8,835 bases of DNA, taken from positions 1-8,835 of the forward strand of contig JBLNBU010000214.1 of NCBI GenBank assembly GCA_050260215.1, read 5' to 3'. Shown in pieces: positions 1-5,860 of the stretch. The notes under the pieces are model-generated. The model searched no databases, was not told the DNA's origin, and saw only the letters and a program-made list of their open reading frames with translations. This stretch comes from JBLNBU01 sp050260215. Lineage in GTDB: Bacteria; Pseudomonadota; Alphaproteobacteria; Rhodospirillales; Magnetospirillaceae. Numbering within the stretch: position 1 is the first letter of the stretch; every line of letters begins with the position of its first letter. The position numbers were made by a program, and so were the translations under genes.

Positions 1-467
1 TGGTGCAGGCGCTGCTGCTCGGCCGCCAGGCTTTGCAGCTGGCCGCGGTTGACGACGATCTCGGCCAGCATCTGGGCGATACGGCCGAACTCGTCGCGCC
101 GGCTGGCCGACAGGTGCATGCCCGAGGTGGTGTTGTCCAGGCGGATCAGCTCGATGTCGTGGCTCAGCGCCCGGAAGCTGGTGGTGATGTACCAGTACAG
201 ATAGACGACGCCGCCGACCACGAAGACCACGCCCACCGCCGTGCCCAGCAGCAGGAACGCCAGCATGCGGGTGTTGGCGGCCAACACCTCGCCCAGCAGC
301 TGGGCCAGGCGCTCCGCCTCGCTGCCGCTCATTCCCTGGATCAGGGCGACGGCCTGCTGGATGTCGCCCCGGGTCATGGCAAGGCCGGCGATCACCACCA
401 CGGTGGAGACCCCGGTCACTACCATGACCAGGCCGAAGACGGCCAGAAGACGTTTCCGAAAGCTCAT
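1..467 (-). CDS. HAMP-type membrane receptor, probably a methyl-accepting chemotaxis protein (N-terminal part, cut by window edge)
   Basis: The 155 residues present read as a bacterial membrane receptor. A short basic N-terminus precedes a first hydrophobic segment at about residues 7-30. A short periplasmic stretch of about 38 residues follows, then a second hydrophobic segment at about 68-95, ending in aromatic residues (YLYWY). Residues 96-148 look like a HAMP linker, with the motif RRDEFGRIAQML, and a coiled coil rich in Gln and Glu begins at about 145. The output domain lies beyond the left edge. The HAMP-to-coil join resembles alphaproteobacterial chemoreceptors, but a histidine kinase or GGDEF protein cannot be excluded. 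The ATG at 467 is preceded by a G-rich stretch 7 nt upstream. The periplasmic part is too short for a Cache or four-helix sensor domain, so sensing may occur in the membrane, in the cytoplasm or through a partner protein. Confidence 0.8.
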   Translation of the reverse strand, partial: MSFRKRLLAVFGLVMVVTGVSTVVVIAGLAMTRGDIQQAVALIQGMSGSEAERLAQLLGEVLAANTRMLAFLLLGTAVGVVFVVGGVVYLYWYITTSFRALSHDIELIRLDNTTSGMHLSASRRDEFGRIAQMLAEIVVNRGQLQSLAAEQQRLH

Positions 468-507
468 TCCCGCACCCCCGAGTGCTTTCGGTGAAGTTGG
501 TAACACT

Positions 508-520
508 AAAGTAGCACTTT
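508..520. repeat. Short inverted repeat in a divergent intergenic region
   Basis: AAAGTAGCACTTT is a perfect 5-bp inverted repeat with a 3-nt centre. It lies in the AT-richer part of the 178-bp region between the divergent receptor gene (start 467) and response-regulator gene (start 646). It sits about 40 bp upstream of the receptor start codon. It could be an operator half-site pair or chance; I found no convincing promoter hexamers around it. The rest of this intergenic region shows nothing else I can support. Confidence 0.3.
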
Positions 521-645
521 TAAGGTATTAGGCATAGGGACAGGTCTGGGGGGTGGGGTATCGGGCTTGCCTTGGAACGCGCTTTCCAGCAAGCTTCCCG
601 TCGTCGCGGACCGACAACGGGCCGCATCCTCATTATGGCGTAAGC

Positions 646-1104
646 ATGGAACACAGTGTCGTCTCGTCCACCTTCGACATCCTGCTCGTCGACGACGAGC
701 CGGGTGACATCGAATTGGTCAAGAAGGCCCTGGCCGAGGGGAGGTTTCCCTGCCGGACCAGCGTCGCCCGTGACGGAACCGAGGCCATGGCCTTCCTGCG
801 CAAGGAACCGCCGGTGTTCGAGCGCGCGACCACTCCCGACCTGGTGCTGCTCGACCTCAACATGCCGCGCATGAACGGCCGCGAGGTGCTGCAGGCCATG
901 AAGAACGACCAGCGCCTGGCCGGCATACCGGTGGTGGTGCTGTCGACTTCCGAGGCCGATCGCGACGTCAAGCAGTCCTACGACCTGGGCGCCGCCGGGT
1001 TCGTCACCAAGCCGGTGGACATCGACGAGCTGTTCACGGCCATCCACACCATCCAGGAATACTGGTTTGGCGTGGTCCGCGGTCCCAACGCCAAGCACCA
1101 CTGA
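646..1104 (+). CDS. Single-domain response regulator (CheY/Rcp1-like receiver)
   Basis: This 152-residue protein is a receiver domain with short flanks and no output domain. The acidic pocket is D16-D17-E18 (ILLVDDEPGD). D70 in VLLDLNMP is the expected phospho-acceptor. T101 in VVLSTS is the switch residue, and K122-P123 in FVTKPVD completes the site, so all catalytic residues are present. The long insertion between beta-2 and D70 (about residues 52-64) and the EYWF segment near the C-terminus are typical of the Rcp1-type regulators that partner bacteriophytochromes and other hybrid-type sensors. The ATG at 646 was chosen because the receiver fold begins ten residues later; it has only a weak ribosome site. 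An in-frame GTG at 553 would add 31 residues with no domain character. No cognate kinase is visible. The gene converges on the partner-switching operon with only 11 nt between stop codons. Confidence 0.92.
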   Translation: MEHSVVSSTFDILLVDDEPGDIELVKKALAEGRFPCRTSVARDGTEAMAFLRKEPPVFERATTPDLVLLDLNMPRMNGREVLQAMKNDQRLAGIPVVVLSTSEADRDVKQSYDLGAAGFVTKPVDIDELFTAIHTIQEYWFGVVRGPNAKHH

Positions 1105-1115
1105 AGCGGCGCTTT

Positions 1116-1877
1116 TCAAAACACCATCACCAGGGTGCGGCCGCCGTCGCGGCCCTCGACCGCGCGGCACAGCTTGCGGATCAGGCCCAGGCCGCGGCCG
1201 CTCTTGGCCTCCTGCTCGGCCGGCTTGGCCAGCTGGGCCCCCAGGTCGAAGCCTTCGCCCTGGTCGCGCACGGTGATGCGCAGGCCCTCGGGCGAGGGCA
1301 GGGCGGTGATCTCCATGCGCCGGCGGCCCATTTGCGGGTCGGCCAGATTGGCCAGCAAGGTGGCGCGGAATTTCTCGAACTGGTCCATGTCGTTGCGCAG
1401 GGCGCTGTCGATGCCCAGGTTGCCGTGCAGCAGCGCGTTGGCCACCGCCTCGGCCAGGGCCAGCTCGATGGCGCCGGCGGCGTCGGAGCCGATGCCGAAG
1501 CGCGCGGCCACCGGCGGCACCAGCAGGGCGGGGATGTCCATCAGATAGGCCGACATGGTGGTCATGGCCAGGCACAGGCCGCCCTTGCGCACGGCGTCCA
1601 GGCAGTCGGTGGACAGCCAGCCGTCGTCGAAGTCGTCCTCGGGCTCGCATTCGACGAATCCGGCGAAGGGCACGGTCAGGCCCGACTGCATGCGGTATTC
1701 CTCGGCCGGCCCCAGCATCAGCATGGGCGACCGGCCGCAGGCGGGGTCATCCTCGAAGGGCTCGACCACCATGCCCATGGCGCAGGCCACTTCGGCCAGC
1801 CTCGGGGGCACCGAGCCGGCATCGAAGAAGGCCTGGACCACCGGTCCAAGCGGTCGGGCGCGCAGGGCTTCAGGCAT
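1116..1877 (-). CDS. RsbW/SpoIIAB-like HATPase: switch serine kinase or anti-sigma factor with an extra N-terminal domain
   Basis: The C-terminal half of this 253-residue protein (about 125-253) is a GHKL ATPase of the anti-sigma/serine-kinase type. The N-box ELALAEAVANALLHGN holds E143 and N147, which match the SpoIIAB catalytic base and Mg-binding Asn. The G1 box is DQGEGFD (205-211) and the G2 box is GRGLGLI (228-234). No dimerisation/phospho-acceptor His domain precedes it, so it is not a standard sensor kinase. In the family such a protein phosphorylates a STAS partner on Ser and otherwise sequesters a sigma factor or another target. The partner here would be the tandem-STAS protein encoded just upstream, whose stop codon it overlaps by 8 nt (ATGCCTGA). 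Residues 1-120 are extra compared with RsbW (about 160 residues) and may be a degenerate receiver. An ATG at 1889 is an alternative start adding four residues. It is the last gene of the operon. Confidence 0.88.
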   Translation of the reverse strand: MPEALRARPLGPVVQAFFDAGSVPPRLAEVACAMGMVVEPFEDDPACGRSPMLMLGPAEEYRMQSGLTVPFAGFVECEPEDDFDDGWLSTDCLDAVRKGGLCLAMTTMSAYLMDIPALLVPPVAARFGIGSDAAGAIELALAEAVANALLHGNLGIDSALRNDMDQFEKFRATLLANLADPQMGRRRMEITALPSPEGLRITVRDQGEGFDLGAQLAKPAEQEAKSGRGLGLIRKLCRAVEGRDGGRTLVMVF

Positions 1878-2559
1878 CGCCGCTGACATGGACCAGGGTG
1901 TCGACCGCCGCCAGGTGCAGCAGCTGCGCGACGCGGCCGCTGGGCGAGACCAGTTCCATGTCGGCATTGCGCTTGGCCAGCTCGTCGCGGGCGATCAGCA
2001 GCATGGACAGGCCGGCGGAATCCATGAACTCCAGTTCGGACAGGTCTACCGAGATGTGGCGGAAGCGACCCTCGTTCAGGGCCTCGACGAAACGCTCGAA
2101 GGTGTCGTGGTCGGCGAAGGTGAAGCGCCCGGCCAGCGACACCGCCGCGGTGCCGTCCCCGTGGTCGCGCAGGGGCGACACCGCCAGCCCGTTGCGGATC
2201 GGCCGGCGGGTCGGTGCCACCGCCGGCTGGGTGGCGGGGGCGGCATCGGCGGACGGGGCCTCGACCGTGAGGACCGCGTCCAGGTTGGCCAGCTTGAACA
2301 CCCGCTGCACCGCCCCCTGGGGGTTGCGGACGCGGAAGGTGTTGTGGCAGCGGCGCGCCTCGTCGATGGCGATCAGGAACAGGCCGATGGCGTATGAATC
2401 GACGAATTCCAGCTTGCCCAGGTCAAGGACGATGCTGCGTCCGGTTCCGGTCGAGACCTCGTTGAACACGGGGCGGAACAGTTCGTTGTCCTTGAACGTC
2501 ATGCGGCCGCCCAACACGAAGACGACCTCGTCCTTGCCGTCGCTGCGTTGAATGTCCAT
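1870..2559 (-). CDS. Tandem-STAS protein (RsbV/SpoIIAA-like anti-sigma factor antagonist)
   Basis: This 229-residue protein has two STAS domains joined by an Ala/Pro-rich linker (about 101-120). Domain 1 (about 1-100) has its phospho-serine loop at EFVDSYAIGLFL (S55). Domain 2 (about 125-229) has EFMDSAGLSMLL (S181). Both keep the Asp-Ser pair used for phosphorylation in SpoIIAA/RsbV. Domain 1 has a bulky Tyr after the Ser, whereas domain 2 is canonical. Family members are phosphorylated by an RsbW-like kinase and dephosphorylated by a PP2C phosphatase; both are encoded in this operon. The unphosphorylated STAS protein binds the kinase and frees its target. The ATG at 2559 is preceded by AGGAG (2570-2574), which overlaps the upstream stop codon, so translation is probably coupled. 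RsbV itself is a single domain of about 110 residues, so the duplication is notable. Confidence 0.92.
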   Translation of the reverse strand: MDIQRSDGKDEVVFVLGGRMTFKDNELFRPVFNEVSTGTGRSIVLDLGKLEFVDSYAIGLFLIAIDEARRCHNTFRVRNPQGAVQRVFKLANLDAVLTVEAPSADAAPATQPAVAPTRRPIRNGLAVSPLRDHGDGTAAVSLAGRFTFADHDTFERFVEALNEGRFRHISVDLSELEFMDSAGLSMLLIARDELAKRNADMELVSPSGRVAQLLHLAAVDTLVHVSGDA

Positions 2560-2572
2560 GGGCGAACTTCTC

Positions 2573-3436
2573 CTAGTCGAACAGGGTGACGTCGGCCTGC
2601 GCCGGGGCGGCCGTGACGACGGTTTGGCTGGTGTCGCTGGCGAACTTGCCGTCGCGGGCGAAGTCCTGCAGGCGGCGGGCCACGCCTTCCAGGCGCTGGT
2701 GGACCCGGTCCTCGAACTGCATGCCGGTGACGATGCCGCCCACCGCCGCCTCGATGCCGCGGGCGGCGTCCAGGCTGGCGGTGGCGACGGCATAAAGCTG
2801 GCTGTTGCGGCTCATCAGCGCGTCCAGGGTGCGCTCGATGTTTTCCTTGGCGTCCATCTCGCGGGTCAGGTCCATGGACGCGACCTCGGCCAGGGTCTCG
2901 TAGGCGCTTTTCAGCGACGACGAGATGGCGCCGATCTCGGTCTTGATGCTGGCGGCCAGCTCGGCGCTGCCGCGCGACAGGTCGCGGACCTCGCCGGCGA
3001 CGACGCGGAAGGTACGGCCGGCCTCGCCGGCGCGTTCGGCCTCGATGCGGGCATTGAGCGCCAGCAGGTTGGTCTTGGCGGTGATGCGGTCGATGCCTTC
3101 GACGAAGCCGGTCAGGGTGTGCAGGTTCTCCATGATGGCGTCAATGGCGCGGATCATGGTGACCGCCTGCTTGGACACGGCCAGCACCTGGCCGACGAAG
3201 TCGGTCAGGGTGTCGCCCAGCCCGCCCACCACCTGGGCGAAGTCGACGGTCTCTCCTTCGGTGGTGGCGATGCCGCTGCTCAGGCCCATGACCTCCTCGA
3301 CCCGGCGGGTCTGTTCGGCGGCGTGGTCGGCCAGCGAGAAGAAGCGTTCGGTCAGGCCGCGGGTGGTCGAGCGCACCTCGTCGGCGACCTCGACGATTTC
3401 GGTGGCCAGGCTGGTGGCGGAGGTAGAGTCGCTCAC
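2573..3436 (-). CDS. Soluble chemoreceptor-like signalling protein with a CheZ-like C-terminal motif
   Basis: This 287-residue protein is predicted to be mostly helical, with no membrane segment or signal peptide. Residues about 85-190 contain a methyl-accepting chemotaxis hairpin. The tip is recognisable as TNLLALNARIEAERAGE (122-138), followed by RVVAGEVRDLS (144-154). It departs from the usual QTNLLALNAAIEAARAGE at K121, R130 and E134. The C-terminal helix holds MQFEDRVHQRLE (239-250). D243 and Q247 have the spacing of the catalytic D143/Q147 of E. coli CheZ, also preceded by Phe and an acidic/amide residue. A flexible tail ends in ADVTLFD. The gene starts with GTG, which overlaps the upstream TGA (GTGA); a strong GAGGGAGGG ribosome site lies 5 nt upstream. 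Its place between the PP2C and STAS genes points to a regulatory role in that circuit rather than ordinary chemotaxis. The phosphatase idea is inference. Confidence 0.85.
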   Translation of the reverse strand: MSDSTSATSLATEIVEVADEVRSTTRGLTERFFSLADHAAEQTRRVEEVMGLSSGIATTEGETVDFAQVVGGLGDTLTDFVGQVLAVSKQAVTMIRAIDAIMENLHTLTGFVEGIDRITAKTNLLALNARIEAERAGEAGRTFRVVAGEVRDLSRGSAELAASIKTEIGAISSSLKSAYETLAEVASMDLTREMDAKENIERTLDALMSRNSQLYAVATASLDAARGIEAAVGGIVTGMQFEDRVHQRLEGVARRLQDFARDGKFASDTSQTVVTAAPAQADVTLFD

Positions 3437-4761
3437 GGCTGCCCTCCCTCGCGCCCCTGGGCCAGCCGGCTGATCCAGATGGCGGTCAGGTCGTCCTCGA
3501 CAGTTCCGGGCACCGCGGTGAAGAACCGGTCCAGCAGGCAGGGCAGCCCCGTTGCTTGGTCGGGTTCGGAAAACAGCTGCAGCAGGCCCTCCTCGCCGAT
3601 CATCTCGCCGTGGGCGTCCACCGACTCGGTGATGGCGTCGGAATAGAGGAACAACGAGGACCCGGGCGGGAAGGAACAGCGGCGGTTGGGGTACTCGATC
3701 TCGGCCATGACCCCCAGCGGCACCCCGCGGGTGTCCAGCCAGCGCATGCCGGTCCGCGGCGACGCCAGCAGCGGCTGCGGCGCCCCGGCCGAGGCCCACA
3801 CCAGCTCGCCCGCCTCGATGTCGACGATGCATACCACCATGGTGGCGTACTGCCCCGGTCCCAGCAGGCCCTTCAGCCCGTTGTTGAGCACGCCGAGCAG
3901 GGCGCCCGGGTCGCCGTAGAGATCGGAATGGTCGTCGATCAGGGTGTGCAGGCGAAACACGTTGAGCGCGGCGCTGATGCCGTGGCCGGAGAAGTCGAAG
4001 GCGAAGAAGCCCTGGCGGCCGTCGCCCGAGTCCAGGCACCCCCACAGGTCGCCGCCGATGCCCGACGACGGCTCGAAATAGGCCTCGACGTTGAGGCCCA
4101 GCGACGCCAGCCGGTCGCCCAGGCGGTCGGGCCTGGGCAGCAGGTCGAACTGCATGGCGCGCGCGGCCTCCAGCTCGCGGTGGATGGCCGCCTGCTCCTG
4201 CTCCAGGCGCTCGATCAGCATCTGGCGCTCGATCTGGGCGTTCATGCGGGTGATGGCGTAGCGGATGGCGCGGCCCACCAACAGGCCGGGGTCGTCGCTC
4301 TTCACCAGGTAGTCCTGGGCGCCGACCTCAAGGGCGTAGGAGGCGAATTCCGGGTCGGAAATGCCGGTCATCACCACGATGGGCAGGTGCGGAGCGGCCG
4401 CCTGCACGCGCGAGAAAGTGCTCAGGCCCGCAGAATCAGGCAAGGTCAGGTCCAGCAGCACCACGTCGACCGGCTGCTCGCCCAGGATCTTCAGGCCTTC
4501 GGCCAGGGTCTGGCCATGGACCACGGTGAACCGGGCCTCGGTGCTGGCGCGCAGCGCCTCCCACACCAGGCGGGCGTCGCCCGGGTCGTCTTCGACCAGC
4601 AGCACGCGCAAAGCGGCGCGATCGGGCCGGCCGACGGACATGGGGCGCACGGACAAGTCGCGCGCGCTGCCGACCTCCGTCCGGCGCACCATGGGCGCGG
4701 TCAGGTTGGTCAGGCCACCGAGCCCTTGCGGGCGGGTTGATGTGTCCGAACTCGTCTGCAT
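3433..4761 (-). CDS. Receiver-PP2C (RsbU/SpoIIE-type) serine phosphatase response regulator
   Basis: This 442-residue protein begins with about 48 residues that look disordered. A receiver follows at about 50-172 with E57-D58-D59, phospho-acceptor D104 (VVLLDLTLPDS), T132 and K154 (YLVKSDD). A coiled-coil linker occupies about 173-205 and leads into LLPRP, the usual entry to RsbU-type phosphatases. The PP2C domain (about 205-435) has metal-site motifs GIGGDLW (D238), FDFSGHG (D256), YSDAITE (D375) and EDDLTAI (D423/D424). It probably dephosphorylates the STAS protein of the same operon under control of an unseen histidine kinase. This layout resembles the front two-thirds of P. aeruginosa HsbR, whose kinase module is fused rather than separate. 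The ATG at 4761 is chosen because GGAG lies 9 nt upstream; the ATG at 4767 would leave only 3 nt. It is the first gene of the operon. Confidence 0.93.
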   Translation of the reverse strand: MQTSSDTSTRPQGLGGLTNLTAPMVRRTEVGSARDLSVRPMSVGRPDRAALRVLLVEDDPGDARLVWEALRASTEARFTVVHGQTLAEGLKILGEQPVDVVLLDLTLPDSAGLSTFSRVQAAAPHLPIVVMTGISDPEFASYALEVGAQDYLVKSDDPGLLVGRAIRYAITRMNAQIERQMLIERLEQEQAAIHRELEAARAMQFDLLPRPDRLGDRLASLGLNVEAYFEPSSGIGGDLWGCLDSGDGRQGFFAFDFSGHGISAALNVFRLHTLIDDHSDLYGDPGALLGVLNNGLKGLLGPGQYATMVVCIVDIEAGELVWASAGAPQPLLASPRTGMRWLDTRGVPLGVMAEIEYPNRRCSFPPGSSLFLYSDAITESVDAHGEMIGEEGLLQLFSEPDQATGLPCLLDRFFTAVPGTVEDDLTAIWISRLAQGREGGQP

Positions 4762-4788
4762 CCCCATCTGCTCCGAGGGTACATCGTT

Positions 4789-4834
4789 CGTATAACACAG
4801 CCGCGATAAAAGTCGCACGGCCAATCTCGCGCAA
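4789..4834 (-). promoter_or_regulatory. Candidate promoter of the partner-switching operon
   Basis: Upstream of the receiver-PP2C gene on the minus strand, TTGCGC (4829-4834) and TTTTAT (4806-4811) are separated by 17 bp, a fair sigma-70-like arrangement. Closer to the gene, TGT followed by TATACG (4789-4794) resembles an extended -10. No EcfG-type GGAAC/CGTT pair was seen here. These are matches by eye in an AT-richer patch of an otherwise GC-rich region. Their value is positional: they sit in the only gap large enough to promote the four-gene unit. Confidence 0.3.
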
Positions 4835-4890
4835 ATCCTCGCCATTCATGACCGGGCTGCAGTGCTGCGCCGCGCAATCGGCATGGGCGA

Positions 4891-4924
4891 AGGCCGGCGG
4901 CTTTACCGATCCTTAGGCCGGCGG
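4891..4924. repeat. 10-bp direct repeat, two copies 24 bp apart
   Basis: AGGCCGGCGG occurs at 4891-4900 and exactly again at 4915-4924, in the divergent gap between the partner-switching operon and the small plus-strand ORF. Each copy contains the palindromic core GCCGGC. The centre-to-centre spacing of 24 bp is a little over two helical turns, so a dimeric regulator could be accommodated. GC-rich repeats of this length can arise by chance in such DNA. The rest of the 4762-4963 gap holds only the candidate promoter listed separately. Confidence 0.3.
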
Positions 4925-4963
4925 GATCATCATTACCGCAGTGCAGCAATCGTCGTGAGCGCC

Positions 4964-5110
4964 ATGACCACCCAGGCCGAGACCAAGAAAACCGCCAGCG
5001 GCAAGGCCGCCGCCGCCAAACGGCCGCAGCGTCCGCGCGGCAAGGATGTGCCCGAGCGCGACGATTATGACTTCCGGGTGCTGGGCTCGCTGGTGGACGC
5101 GGCGGAATGA
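4964..5110 (+). CDS. Small basic hypothetical protein (48 residues)
   Basis: I do not recognise this protein. Residues 1-27 are rich in Lys, Arg, Ala and Thr (for example KAAAAKRPQRPRGK) and look disordered, like a nucleic-acid-binding or histone-like tail. The C-terminal part, RDDYDFRVLGSLVDAAE, is acidic to hydrophobic and could form one helix. There is no signal peptide or Cys. The ATG at 4964 has only a weak GTGAG ribosome site; a GTG at 4955 in the same frame would add three residues. It stands alone, 77 nt before the next plus-strand gene and divergent from the partner-switching operon. It may be real because its composition is that of a plausible short protein rather than a shadow, and no other frame holds a better candidate. 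The short length leaves real doubt. Confidence 0.5.
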   Translation: MTTQAETKKTASGKAAAAKRPQRPRGKDVPERDDYDFRVLGSLVDAAE

Positions 5111-5187
5111 GGCCCGCGAAGACTATTCCCTTTGGCTGGGCATCTCCACTAACCTACGGCCGGTTACGCGCGTCGATGGGGTAGGTC

Positions 5188-5859
5188 GTGGCAGATCGGT
5201 TGAGGGCGATTTCCTGGATGGTGGCCATGGCGCTGGGCGCGTCCCAGGCCGCCGGTGCCGCCGAGGCACAGAAGGAGGATGGCGGCGGGTTCCTGTCCGA
5301 CATCGCCGATTTCTTCGCCGAGAACTACAACAAGGCTCCCGCCGAACCGACGCCGCCTTCGGGCGATCCCCTGGGCAGCCTGGTCGGCGGCATCGTCGAC
5401 GCCTTCAGCGGTAACAGTGCCCAGCCGGCTCCTGCCGCGCCGCCGGCCCCGCCCGCGGCCGTCGCCGCCCCGGCGCCGATGCCGGAAGCGGCCCCTGTCG
5501 TTCCCGTGGCCCCTGCCGTCCAGGCGCCGCCGCCGGCACCTCCCGTGCCGGTCGCCAGCCGTGCGCCGGCGCCTGCCGCGCCGCCGCCCCGGCCCGCCGC
5601 GGCGCCTGCGGTGCCGGTGGTCTCGGTCGCGCCGCCCCGTCCGGTCGAGCCGCCCCATCCCGAGCAGCCCCGTTCCGAGCCGGCCGCCGCCCCGTCGCCC
5701 GAGCCGGTGGTGCTGGCGCCGCCGCCGATGCCGGTGGCCACCCAGCCAGCCGACCTGCGCAACGCCTATTGCCCGCAGGGCCGCGCCACCCGGGTGGCGG
5801 TGACGGCCACGGTCGAGCAGGCCCGCCGCATCGCCGCCTGCAGCCAGCTGGCCCAATAG
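5188..5859 (+). CDS. Exported Pro/Ala-rich protein of unknown function
   Basis: This 223-residue protein starts with a likely Sec signal peptide. Arg residues at 4 and 6 precede a hydrophobic stretch (about 7-17), and Ala-rich sequence up to about residue 26 offers AxA-type cleavage sites. Two short amphipathic segments follow: FLSDIADFFAENY (35-47) and DPLGSLVGGIVDAF (60-73). Residues about 78-187 are a low-complexity Pro/Ala/Val run, likely an extended spacer across the periplasm. The C-terminal 35 residues are again complex and hold the only two Cys (195 and 218), which could form a disulfide. The start is GTG at 5188 with GGGG about 8 nt upstream. An ATG at 5218 would cut away the basic part of the signal peptide. 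No family is recognised. The stop is one base from that of the convergent diguanylate cyclase gene, so there is no room for a separate terminator. Confidence 0.8.
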   Translation: MADRLRAISWMVAMALGASQAAGAAEAQKEDGGGFLSDIADFFAENYNKAPAEPTPPSGDPLGSLVGGIVDAFSGNSAQPAPAAPPAPPAAVAAPAPMPEAAPVVPVAPAVQAPPPAPPVPVASRAPAPAAPPPRPAAAPAVPVVSVAPPRPVEPPHPEQPRSEPAAAPSPEPVVLAPPPMPVATQPADLRNAYCPQGRATRVAVTATVEQARRIAACSQLAQ

Positions 5860-5860
5860 G

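Noticed and set aside
574..604. Possible EcfG-type promoter (GGAAC followed by CGTC) upstream of the response regulator
   Set aside because: The spacing is about 20 bp rather than the usual 16-17, and the -10 part is CGTC instead of CGTT.
635..643. Two-codon mini-ORF (ATG GCG TAA) just upstream of the response-regulator start
   Set aside because: It is easily explained by chance, and nothing suggests a leader-peptide function.
1104..1116. Small hairpin AAGC-GGC-GCTT between the convergent stops, followed by a short T run
   Set aside because: The stem is only 4 bp with a 3-nt loop, too weak to call a terminator, and it overlaps both stop codons.
5111..5187. Possible promoter for the exported Pro/Ala-rich protein
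   Set aside because: TTGGCT and nearby TA-rich bases do not give an acceptable -35/-10 spacing. I see no supportable site here.
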